DNA of 8,508 nucleotides from JBCDIQ01 sp039024295. GTDB taxonomy: Bacteria; Bacteroidota; Bacteroidia; J057. Positions 1 to 5,947 of this stretch are shown piece by piece. The notes beneath the pieces are model-generated. The model worked only from the letters and a program-made list of their open reading frames with translations. It was not told the DNA's origin and made no database searches. The DNA lies in NCBI GenBank assembly GCA_039024295.1, contig JBCDIQ010000264.1, positions 1-8,508 on the forward strand, given 5' to 3'. A program made the translations under genes and the position numbers. Position 1 is the first letter of the stretch, and each line of letters opens with the position of its first letter.

Positions 1-120
1 AAGGGAGTAGAAAAGTATGAAAGGCAGTTTCAAGAACAACAGATGGCTAGATTAGTCAAGATGGCCAAAAAGCTTGGTCATGAGGTAGTTATCACAGATA
101 AAAATATCACCGATGAATAG
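1..120 (+). CDS. C-terminal fragment of an unidentified protein (possibly a transposase tail)
   Basis: The frame is open from the window edge to TAG at 118-120 and gives 39 residues, so only the C-terminus is present. It is charged and helical (YERQFQEQQMARLVKMAKKL), then a short hydrophobic stretch (GHEVVITD) and an acidic end. A tail with the pattern Y-x3-[YF], a basic helix, then [AK]KLG-x-E[LV]V is reminiscent of the last residues of some insertion-sequence transposases. I could not find a terminal inverted repeat between here and uvrB, so that reading is weak. The gene converges on uvrB with a 58-bp gap. That a real gene ends here is moderately likely; its identity is unknown. Confidence 0.4.
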   Translation, partial: KGVEKYERQFQEQQMARLVKMAKKLGHEVVITDKNITDE

Positions 121-134
121 TTGTCATAAGTAAG

Positions 135-153
135 TAGCCTGTCGAGAAGGCTA
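135..153. terminator. Weak hairpin between convergent gene ends
   Basis: TAGCCT (135-140) pairs perfectly with AGGCTA (148-153) around a 7-base loop. It lies in the gap between the convergent ends of the partial gene and uvrB, where a shared terminator would be expected. Neither strand has a proper T-run after the stem, so it may be only a weak or Rho-assisted 3' end, or chance. Confidence 0.25.
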
Positions 154-178
154 AAATAATGCCGCAAACCTTTGTAGT

Positions 179-2209
179 CTACCCATACTTTTCCTTCAAC
201 AGCGCCTGATAAGAAAACATCTCATCCCTCAGCCTGGCGGCTTCGATGAAGTCCAACTCCTTGGCCGCTTTTTCCATTGCCTTGCGAATTTTAGTGATGT
301 GTTCCTTCACATCATCTCGGGTCATGTACTCGGCAGCGTCTTCTGCAACCGCCGTAGAAACCTCTTCAGTGACCTCGTAGGAACTGGTTCTTGGGCCCAG
401 GGCATCCTGAAAAATATCCCGGTGCTGCTTTACCACCGTTTTCGGAACTACCCCATGTTTTTCATTGTAAGCCATCTGCTTCTTACGTCTGTAGTCGGTC
501 TCATCCAGCAGCTGTTGAATCTCATTGGTGATTTCGTCTGCGTAGATGATTACCCGCCCTTCTGCGTTTCTGGCAGCACGCCCTGCGGTCTGGATCAAGG
601 ATGCATGGGTACGGAGAAATCCTTTTTTGTCCCCATCAAGGATAGCGACCAGCCCCACCTCTGGCAAGTCAAGGCCCTCTCTCAGCAAGTTAACTCCTAC
701 GAGGACGTCAAATCGCCCAGTTCGCAAGTCCCGAAGAATGTCTACCCGGTCCAGTGCCGTAATATCAGAATGGATATACCGGCTTCGAATGTTGAGGTCG
801 CCCAAATAGCGAGAAAATTCTTCTGCCATCCGCTTTGTAAGGGTTGTGACCAATACCCGGAACCCCTTCTTTACCTCTTCATCCACTTCGTCTAGCAGGT
901 CATCCACCTGGTTTACGCAAGGCCTGACTTCAACAGGTGGGTCTAGCAGGCCAGTTGGTCGGACGATCTGCTCAACCACAATGCCCCCACTTTTGTCTAA
1001 CTCGAATTCCGCAGGGGTGGCACTCAAGTAAATGGTATTTCCTTGAAGCGATTCAAATTCCTCAAATTTTTGCGGACGGTTGTCCAGGGCGGAAGGTAGC
1101 CTGAATCCATGTTCTACCAGGGAGAATTTCCTTGAACGGTCCCCTGCGTACATTCCCTTAATCTGGGGCATGGTCACATGGCTTTCATCAATGACCAACA
1201 AATAGTCATCTGGGAAGTAATCCAACAGACAATAAGGTCGACTTCCCTTTTCTCGGCCAGACATGTACCGACTGTAATTCTCAATGCCCGAACAGTAGCC
1301 CAATTCCCGCATCATTTCCATGTCAAACTCTGTCCGTTCCTTGAGGCGGTTCGCCTCCAGGAACATACCCTGCGCCTCAAAATAGTTGACTTGCTGAGTA
1401 AGTTCATCCTGTATCTGCTTGATGGCATCCCCCAAAACTTCCCTGCGGGTGACGTATAGATTTGCTGGGTAAAGGGTGACATCCCGGATTTTTTCAATTT
1501 TACGCCCCGAATTCGCCTCAATTCGCTGAATCTCTTCCAGTTCATCATCAAAGAAAATGAAGCGTAAGCCTTCGTCCTCATAAGTGGGAAACAGGTCTAC
1601 CGTATCGCCTTTAACACGGAATTTCCCCCGCTCCAGGGTATTTCTGCTCCTGCTGTAAAATAGCTGTACCAAGCGGTCAAGGAACATGTTCAGGCTCATG
1701 TTCATGCCTCTGTACACCCCAAAAATATTGGCGGCAAAGTCTTCTGGTTTACCAATACCATAGATGCAGGAAACAGAAGCGACCACGATGACGTCCCTTC
1801 TATTCATGCTCAGGGCCGTGGTTGCCCTTAAGCGAAGTTTCTCAATATCATCATTTACCGAAAGGTCCTTTTCGATGTAGGTATTGGAACTGGGAATGAA
1901 GGCTTCCGGCTGGTAATAGTCATAATAGGAGATAAAATACTCCACCAGGTTGTTGGGAAAAAATTCTTTGAACTCTCCATACAGTTGGGCAGCCAGGGTT
2001 TTGTTGTGACTGATGATCAGGGTGGGCCGCTGGAGTTCCTTGACGACATTGGCAATGGAAAAGGTCTTTCCAGAACCGGTAACCCCCAGCAACACCTGAT
2101 GGGGTTCGTCTTGTTGAACACCTTCCACCAATTGGCGAATTGCCTCTGGCTGGTCACCTGAGGGCTTAAAATCTGAGATCAGGTCAAACTGAGGGGTAGC
2201 ATCTTCCAT
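179..2209 (-). CDS. uvrB: UvrB, excinuclease ABC subunit B (nucleotide excision repair)
   Basis: UvrB is the damage-verification helicase of UvrABC excision repair: UvrA2-UvrB loads it at lesions, and UvrC then joins it to incise both sides. Numbered from the chosen start, the protein is 676 residues (E. coli UvrB has 673). It begins with the family's FKPSGDQPEAI block, has Walker A GVTGSGKT at 42-49, the lesion-clamping beta-hairpin around YYDYYQPEAFIPSSNTYIEKD-type residues 95-115, the DESH Walker B box at 341-344, YLSATP at 394-399, the arginine-rich motif VI QTAGRAARN at about 540-548, and a C-terminal UVR domain (about 635-670) for UvrC contact. The frame extends 13 residues further upstream, but that extension would be encoded by a terminator hairpin, and UvrB proteins start near the chosen ATG. 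No Shine-Dalgarno precedes it. The motif V-VI segment reads DGDKKGFLRTHASL where DADKEGFLRSxRSL is usual. Identity is certain. Confidence 0.98.
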   Translation of the reverse strand: MEDATPQFDLISDFKPSGDQPEAIRQLVEGVQQDEPHQVLLGVTGSGKTFSIANVVKELQRPTLIISHNKTLAAQLYGEFKEFFPNNLVEYFISYYDYYQPEAFIPSSNTYIEKDLSVNDDIEKLRLRATTALSMNRRDVIVVASVSCIYGIGKPEDFAANIFGVYRGMNMSLNMFLDRLVQLFYSRSRNTLERGKFRVKGDTVDLFPTYEDEGLRFIFFDDELEEIQRIEANSGRKIEKIRDVTLYPANLYVTRREVLGDAIKQIQDELTQQVNYFEAQGMFLEANRLKERTEFDMEMMRELGYCSGIENYSRYMSGREKGSRPYCLLDYFPDDYLLVIDESHVTMPQIKGMYAGDRSRKFSLVEHGFRLPSALDNRPQKFEEFESLQGNTIYLSATPAEFELDKSGGIVVEQIVRPTGLLDPPVEVRPCVNQVDDLLDEVDEEVKKGFRVLVTTLTKRMAEEFSRYLGDLNIRSRYIHSDITALDRVDILRDLRTGRFDVLVGVNLLREGLDLPEVGLVAILDGDKKGFLRTHASLIQTAGRAARNAEGRVIIYADEITNEIQQLLDETDYRRKKQMAYNEKHGVVPKTVVKQHRDIFQDALGPRTSSYEVTEEVSTAVAEDAAEYMTRDDVKEHITKIRKAMEKAAKELDFIEAARLRDEMFSYQALLKEKYG

Positions 2210-2221
2210 AAGCGACTGGAA

Positions 2222-2248
2222 ATTATAGTGATGAAAAAAGCAGGTCAA
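2222..2248 (-). promoter_or_regulatory. Putative uvrB promoter overlapping the upstream terminator
   Basis: Read on the minus strand, TTGACC (2248 to 2243) and TATAAT (2227 to 2222) are separated by 15 bases, shorter than the ideal 17. The -35-like box lies inside the hairpin of the MORN terminator. A start about 7 bases after TATAAT would fall near 2215, leaving only a few untranslated bases before the ATG at 2209. The motifs are seen directly; promoter activity is inferred. Bacteroidota sigma factors usually prefer a different consensus. Confidence 0.45.
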
Positions 2249-2260
2249 GACATGACCTGC
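2234..2260 (-). terminator. Intrinsic terminator of the MORN gene transcript
   Basis: On the minus strand GCAGGTCA (2260-2253) and TGACCTGC (2247-2240) form a perfect 8-bp stem with a 5-base loop, followed directly by six T (2239-2234). This is a canonical Rho-independent terminator, 65 bases after the MORN stop codon. It separates that transcript from uvrB and shows that the in-frame upstream extension of uvrB is not real coding sequence. Confidence 0.88.
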
Positions 2261-2324
2261 ATTCCTTACGGAACCTGTATTTCAGGGTTTACAACCTTCT
2301 GAAATTGGTACAGGTTTACCTCGA

Positions 2325-3053
2325 TTACATTTTGTAACGGTCTTTTTGCCAGACACCTTTACGGACTACACCTTGTTCTTTAAAGGTATATACCCCTTTT
2401 CCATGACGATAATTGGCTGCCCAATGCCCCTCATAGGTATCTCCATTTGCGTAATACATGGTGCCAAAACCATGCTTCTTACCGTTTAGCCATTCACCTT
2501 TGTATTTGTTGCCCGAAGCATAGGTCATGATCCCAAGCCCATGACGACGTCCATTCTTAAAGGTGCCAACATATACATTGCCGTCGTCATACACCCTGCG
2601 TACGCTTCCTTCAAATATCCCCATATTCCACTTCCCTGCGTACTCACTTCCATCAGACTTTTTCAATACACCGTTGCCATGGTAATTGTCATTCTTCCAC
2701 TCTCCTATGTACACACTGCCATCCGGGAAAACCATTCTGCCTTCGCCGTCTGCTTTATTTGCGGAAAATTCGCCTATGTAGGTGGCACCAGAGTTATACA
2801 CATACTTTCCTTTGCCAGACATCAGGTCGTTTTTCCATTCGCCTTCATAAAAATCACCGTTATGAAGCCTGTAAGCACCTCTTCCTTCACGCTTTGCAGC
2901 AACAAATTCCCCTTCATATACCCCTCCATTGGGGTATTCATATTTGCCAAAACCATCTTCGCAGTCGCCCTCGACGCATTTAGCTTGAACAGAAAAAAAG
3001 GAAAGAACTGCTAGGGAAGTAAGAGAAAAAATCAGAGTAAAGGTTGGTTTCAT
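2325..3053 (-). CDS. Secreted MORN-repeat protein
   Basis: The 242-residue product starts with a Sec-type signal peptide: MKPT, a hydrophobic core at about 5-20, and a likely cleavage after SVQA at residue 24. It is therefore probably periplasmic or exported. There is no lipobox cysteine at the cleavage site. C26 and C31 in the mature N-terminus could form a disulfide. The rest is MORN repeats of the type Y-x-G-x-[WF]-x(5)-G-x-G-x-x-x-[YF]-x-x-G, beginning at residues 46, 69, 92, 115, 138, 161, 184 and 207, exactly 23 residues apart. There is also a leading half-repeat (about 34-44) and a degenerate ninth (231-235, RKGVW). Repeat 5 is divergent and lacks the usual HGxG. MORN arrays form extended beta-hairpin sheets that bind proteins or lipids or act as scaffolds; the specific role is unknown. 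The gene follows the ABC-F gene on the same strand after 81 bases and ends at a strong terminator. No Shine-Dalgarno is evident. Confidence 0.93.
   Translation of the reverse strand: MKPTFTLIFSLTSLAVLSFFSVQAKCVEGDCEDGFGKYEYPNGGVYEGEFVAAKREGRGAYRLHNGDFYEGEWKNDLMSGKGKYVYNSGATYIGEFSANKADGEGRMVFPDGSVYIGEWKNDNYHGNGVLKKSDGSEYAGKWNMGIFEGSVRRVYDDGNVYVGTFKNGRRHGLGIMTYASGNKYKGEWLNGKKHGFGTMYYANGDTYEGHWAANYRHGKGVYTFKEQGVVRKGVWQKDRYKM
2364..2918 (-). repeat. Eight tandem MORN repeats encoded in register (69-bp units)
   Basis: Codons 46-230 of the MORN gene encode eight consecutive units. Units 1-7 are exactly 69 bp (23 residues); the eighth is one codon longer. Unit openings are YEGEF, YEGEW, YIGEF, YIGEW, YAGKW, YVGTF, YKGEW and YEGHW. 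The repeat is clear in protein but the DNA copies have diverged, so this is an old duplication series rather than a recent satellite expansion. Confidence 0.9.
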
Positions 3054-3134
3054 GTGAAAATGTTAGGGTGAAAAATGGGATAAATTTCAGTACACGTCGG
3101 GACTTGATTTAAGCAATAGTTTCAATGAAGTAAA

Positions 3135-5063
3135 TTACATTTTTTCTCCTAATTCATCCAATTCCATCATAATTTCTTCCCATCTCTCGGTAAGCGTATG
3201 CAGAGATTTATCCTGCTCGCTAAGCTCCTGTTGGACTTCTTGGAGCTTGTCAAAATTCGAGGCGATCTCAGGCTGTCCCATTTTTATTTCAGTTTCAGTC
3301 TTTTGCTGCTCAAGGAGTTCAATTTGTGCTTCCAATGGTTCTAGCTCACGTTTGAGTTTTTTTATCCTGTTTTTGGCCTGACGATTACTGGTACCAGCGG
3401 GTACTTGAGGCTTTTGGGGAACTGTTACGGGAGATTTGGGGGAGGCTTCCTGGTTATGGGCAAGTTCTTTCTGAGCAACCCAGGTTTGATACTCTGCGAA
3501 ACTTCCCGGATATTCTTTCACCTGACGATTTTCGATGTACCATATTTTGTTGGTCACCTGTTCGAGGAAATATCGGTCGTGGGAAACCACCACGTAGGTG
3601 CCTTCATAGGCTTGAAGGGCCTGGACCAGCACTTGTATGCTGGGAATGTCCAGGTGATTGGTAGGCTCATCCAGCAAGAGGAAGTTGGCTTTGGACAAAA
3701 GGGTTTTGGCCAAGGCAACACGAGAACGTTCGCCACCTGATAGTACCCCAATCTTTTTATCTACCTCTTCCCCTGAAAACATAAACGCTCCCAGGATATT
3801 TCGGAGATAGGTCTCATTTCTATGGGTGGCTTCTCGTGCGATTTCATCAAGTACAGTCTCCTGCAAATGCAAGCTCTCTAATTGGTGCTGGGCAAAGAAG
3901 CTCATGTTCACTTGATGGCCCAGCTTGTGGTTCCCATCAAAAACCTCGTGCTGACCAATGATGCGAAGCAAGGTGGATTTTCCCAATCCATTGGCACCGA
4001 TCAGCCCTATTTTATCCCCCCGCCAAATATGCGCACTGGTCTCCTTTAGGATTTCTTTGGGACCATATGCTTTGGAAACATGTCCCAATTCCAGGACCTC
4101 TTTGCCTGATTTGATGCTGAATTCAAAGTTGATGTTTAGGTCAAAGGATTCTTCTTCCGGTGCTTCAATCCGCTCCAGCTTGTCCAGCATTTTGATCTTA
4201 CTCTGGGCTTGTCGTGCCTTGGTGGCCTTGGCTCGAAATCGCTCAATGAATCGCTCCTGCTCTGCAATGTACTTTTGCTGGTTTTCGTAAGCCCTCTGGT
4301 GTTGCTCGCGCCGATTTTCCCTTTCTTTGAGGTAAAACGCATAATTTCCGGCATACTCATTCAGTCGACTCAGACTGATTTCCAAAATCTTGTTCACCAT
4401 TCGATCCAGGAAAAACCGGTCGTGGGAAACAATGATGACACAGCCTGGGAAACTTTTAAGGTATCCCTCCAGCCATTGGATGGAAGGCAGGTCCAGGTGA
4501 TTCGTAGGCTCGTCCAGGAGCAATACATCTGGCTTTTCCAGGAGCATTTTGGCCAACATGACCCGCATCCGCCAGCCCCCAGAGAAATTCGCATAAGGTT
4601 GCTGGTATTCATCGGGAGAAAACCCCAGGCCATTGAGCATGCCATGCGTCTCTGCATCAATCTTCTGTCCGCCACTGGCATCAAACACTTCCTGCTTATG
4701 GGCCAGCTCATCCCATAATTCAGGCGACTGCTCACCTGCTTCCACCCGTTGCAGCAGTTCATCTAGTTCCTCTTTCATTTTGAGCAAAGGCGCAAATGCC
4801 TGCCGGACCACTTCATCAATGGATTGGTCCGTCTGAAAGGAAAGCAAGTCCTGGTTAAAAAAGGCGACTTTCAGGTCTTTAGAGCGATTGACCTGTCCCT
4901 CGGAAGCTTGCATCTGTCCGACGAGCACCCGTAATAAAGTCGATTTTCCTGCCCCGTTCCGGCCAATTAGCCCAATGTGTTCTCCCCCCTGAAAATTATA
5001 GGTGGCTTTTTGCAGGAGCCAACGTCCGCTGATTTCTATGCCTAAATCTGTGATGGAAAGCAT
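3135..5063 (-). CDS. ABC-F family ATPase, YheS-like
   Basis: ABC-F proteins are soluble twin-ATPase translation factors that bind the ribosomal E site; some relieve stalling or confer antibiotic resistance. From the chosen start (MLSITDLGIEISG) the protein is 642 residues. Domain 1 has Walker A GRNGAGKST (34-42), signature FSGGWRMR (160-167) and LLLDEPTNHLD (181-191). The interdomain arm (about 237-307) contains RFRAKATKARQAQSKIKML, closely matching the linker I recall for E. coli YheS. Domain 2 has GANGLGKST (356-364), FFAQHQLESL (about 389-398), LSGGERSR (441-448) and LLLDEPTNHLD (462-472). A basic, coiled-coil C-terminal domain (about 558-642) follows a Pro-rich spacer. Both catalytic glutamates are present, and there are no membrane segments. 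The frame allows 8 more residues upstream (MDFLYLCP), rejected because family members begin at MLSI-like sequence. The cellular function within ABC-F cannot be told from sequence. Confidence 0.93.
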   Translation of the reverse strand: MLSITDLGIEISGRWLLQKATYNFQGGEHIGLIGRNGAGKSTLLRVLVGQMQASEGQVNRSKDLKVAFFNQDLLSFQTDQSIDEVVRQAFAPLLKMKEELDELLQRVEAGEQSPELWDELAHKQEVFDASGGQKIDAETHGMLNGLGFSPDEYQQPYANFSGGWRMRVMLAKMLLEKPDVLLLDEPTNHLDLPSIQWLEGYLKSFPGCVIIVSHDRFFLDRMVNKILEISLSRLNEYAGNYAFYLKERENRREQHQRAYENQQKYIAEQERFIERFRAKATKARQAQSKIKMLDKLERIEAPEEESFDLNINFEFSIKSGKEVLELGHVSKAYGPKEILKETSAHIWRGDKIGLIGANGLGKSTLLRIIGQHEVFDGNHKLGHQVNMSFFAQHQLESLHLQETVLDEIAREATHRNETYLRNILGAFMFSGEEVDKKIGVLSGGERSRVALAKTLLSKANFLLLDEPTNHLDIPSIQVLVQALQAYEGTYVVVSHDRYFLEQVTNKIWYIENRQVKEYPGSFAEYQTWVAQKELAHNQEASPKSPVTVPQKPQVPAGTSNRQAKNRIKKLKRELEPLEAQIELLEQQKTETEIKMGQPEIASNFDKLQEVQQELSEQDKSLHTLTERWEEIMMELDELGEKM

Positions 5064-5067
5064 GGGG

Positions 5068-5075
5068 CAAAGATA
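5068..5075 (-). promoter_or_regulatory. TAnnTTTG -7 element before the ABC-F gene
   Basis: On the minus strand TATCTTTG (5075 to 5068) matches the Bacteroidota -7 consensus TAnnTTTG exactly and ends four bases before the ATG at 5063. A matching -33 TTTG is not present at the expected distance (CAAC is there). If active, it would give a leaderless or nearly leaderless mRNA. Confidence 0.4.
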
Positions 5076-5127
5076 GAGAAAATCCAATTTTAGCGTTGAC
5101 CTCTGGCAAAAGGTTTTCCATTTTTCA

Positions 5128-5156
5128 TTGACATAGGAGGCAATGTTCCCTATAAT
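5128..5156 (+). promoter_or_regulatory. Consensus TTGACA-17-TATAAT promoter for the nucleotidyltransferase gene
   Basis: TTGACA at 5128-5133 and TATAAT at 5151-5156 are both perfect sigma-70 hexamers with the optimal 17-bp spacer. A start 6-7 bases after the -10 box falls at 5162-5163, on the A of the ATG, implying a leaderless transcript. The spacer also contains AGGAGG (5135-5140), which would then be untranscribed. The motifs are seen directly; use by the host's sigma factor is inferred. Confidence 0.6.
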
Positions 5157-5163
5157 GAGTTAA
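5143..5163 (+). other. Possible six-codon leader peptide (MFPIMS) coupled to the nucleotidyltransferase
   Basis: An AGGAGG at 5135-5140 is followed after two bases by ATG TTC CCT ATA ATG AGT TAA. The stop overlaps the next gene's start by one base (TAATG), a layout typical of translational coupling. The spacing from AGGAGG to ATG is too short for good initiation, and the stretch also contains the -10 box, so it may be coincidence. Confidence 0.18.
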
Positions 5164-5528
5164 TGACTATGCATCCAGTAATCAGTGAGCACCTGAATGA
5201 AATTCATACATTATGCAAGCAGCATCGTGTCGATAAGCTCTGGTTGATCGGTTCTGCATTAGATGAACATAAGTTTACCCCCACAAGTGATATCGATTTC
5301 CTACTGACCTATGATGACGGCGGTGCCTACAATCCCGATTATGACTACGTAGCACATTGGTCAAATCTCCTCACAGCACTTCGAAATCTCCCAAAAAGGG
5401 AGGTACAACTCATAGAGTATGGTGAGTTAAGAAACCTCTATTTTCGTACATCTGTGGAGGCAACTAAGAAGTTGATATATGACAAAAATACCGAAAATCT
5501 AAATTTTTCTTTTTCGATTTCACGCTAA
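5163..5528 (+). CDS. Stand-alone MNT-like nucleotidyltransferase domain protein
   Basis: The 121-residue protein has the pol-beta nucleotidyltransferase signature: GS at 30-31 (WLIGSA) followed by SDID at 42-45, whose two Asp would bind metal. The C-terminal part (RNLYFRTSVEATKKLIYD, about 90-107) matches the usual tail of small MNT proteins (NPYF...I...K.LIY). Such proteins are often AMP-transferring antitoxins paired with HEPN toxins, but no HEPN gene is adjacent: the left neighbour is ABC-F and the right one converges. Where the family normally has a third Asp (xVDLxE), this one reads REVQLIEY, so Gln82 replaces it, and the usual ARG after GS is also missing. Catalysis is therefore doubtful. 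The tail after residue 108 is polar and unlike the family. ATG at 5163 was chosen as the first Met; a second ATG lies two codons on. Function unknown. Confidence 0.82.
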   Translation: MTMHPVISEHLNEIHTLCKQHRVDKLWLIGSALDEHKFTPTSDIDFLLTYDDGGAYNPDYDYVAHWSNLLTALRNLPKREVQLIEYGELRNLYFRTSVEATKKLIYDKNTENLNFSFSISR

Positions 5529-5543
5529 CACAACATATCTCAT

Positions 5544-5573
5544 CGCCAAATGGTCATCCCCCCACCAGTGGCG
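5544..5573. terminator. Nested hairpin at the convergent gene ends
   Basis: CGCCA (5544-5548) pairs with TGGCG (5569-5573), and inside it TGGT (5551-5554) pairs with ACCA (5564-5567) around a C-rich loop. It straddles the stop codon and last codons of the Gly-Gly protein gene and lies 15 bases past the nucleotidyltransferase stop. No T-run follows on either strand, so it could block or stabilise 3' ends but is not a canonical intrinsic terminator. Confidence 0.3.
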
Positions 5574-5946
5574 TTAGCTTGATAAACTCAATTTCTTTGA
5601 TGGAAGAAAGCTGAATTTCTTCGTCTAGGCTCTCAGCCTGTTTATCATTGATAATGACAAAAAATTGGTTTTTGGTGAATCCATCAAGTGCGACATACAC
5701 CTGTTGTTCAGCATCAACGATCCTCTTTTCAGGCTTTTCCGTCTTCTTCAACAACTTTTCAACCTTTTCTGGGACTACCAGCCCTGAAAAAACGGAGGGA
5801 TCCCCCTGGTTATAGCGTTCCACTTCCTTTATCACTCTGCTGGTGATCAAGTCTTTCACAGTGACACTCTCTGTCTCAAACCTTAGTTCGATTTCATTGA
5901 GGTCTTCGCCTCCGATGGTTCGGTCTTTTACTACAATTGTGTTCAT
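5554..5946 (-). CDS. Small beta-grasp (MoaD/ubiquitin-like) protein with C-terminal Gly-Gly
   Basis: The 130-residue protein has no signal peptide or membrane segment. Its start (NTIVVKDR, then IELRFE) looks like a beta-hairpin, followed by a helix beginning VTVKDLITSRVIKEVERYN. Its end, FFVIINDKQAESLDEEIQL and then KEIEFIKLTPLVGG, follows the closing pattern of MoaD and ThiS (a vNxxxv-x-l-d-x-x-L motif, then DEVxxxPPVxGG). The protein stops exactly after Gly129-Gly130, with no tail to process. A charged, Lys-rich insert (about 48-88) makes it longer than the roughly 80 residues of MoaD. In MoaD, ThiS and ubiquitin the exposed Gly-Gly is adenylated and then carries sulfur or forms conjugates. 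Here that role is inferred from fold-like pattern and terminus only. The ATG lies one base after the stop of the DUF4132 gene (TAG-C-ATG), so it looks translationally coupled to it. No E1-like or JAB gene is in the window. Confidence 0.85.
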   Translation of the reverse strand: MNTIVVKDRTIGGEDLNEIELRFETESVTVKDLITSRVIKEVERYNQGDPSVFSGLVVPEKVEKLLKKTEKPEKRIVDAEQQVYVALDGFTKNQFFVIINDKQAESLDEEIQLSSIKEIEFIKLTPLVGG

Positions 5947-5947
5947 G

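Noticed and set aside
1..178. Insertion-sequence end next to the partial gene
   Set aside because: No terminal inverted repeat or target duplication could be recognised, and the rest of the element lies outside the window.
299..895. 198-codon + strand open frame opposite uvrB
   Set aside because: It lies fully antisense to well-conserved uvrB codons and has no recognisable domain or start context.
2210..2248. N-terminal extension of uvrB (MTCFFHHYNFQSL)
   Set aside because: It is encoded by the terminator hairpin and promoter region, and UvrB family members start at the downstream ATG.
2541..3014. 157-codon + strand open frame opposite the MORN gene
   Set aside because: The repetitive Gly/Tyr codon pattern of the MORN repeats keeps the antisense frame open; its product shows no domain.
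3054..3134. Terminator or promoter between the ABC-F and MORN genes
   Set aside because: I found no stem followed by a T-run and no convincing promoter element; the two genes may be cotranscribed.
4209..4718. 169-codon + strand open frame opposite the ABC-F gene
   Set aside because: Antisense shadow of conserved ATPase coding sequence.
5064..5087. Eight-residue extension of the ABC-F protein (MDFLYLCP)
   Set aside because: Family members begin with the MLSI-type sequence, and the extension overlaps the -7 promoter element.
5163..5946. Type VII HEPN/MNT-style toxin-antitoxin pair formed by the nucleotidyltransferase and its neighbour
   Set aside because: The neighbour is convergent, not co-directional, and has beta-grasp character with Gly-Gly rather than the HEPN RxxxxH motif.
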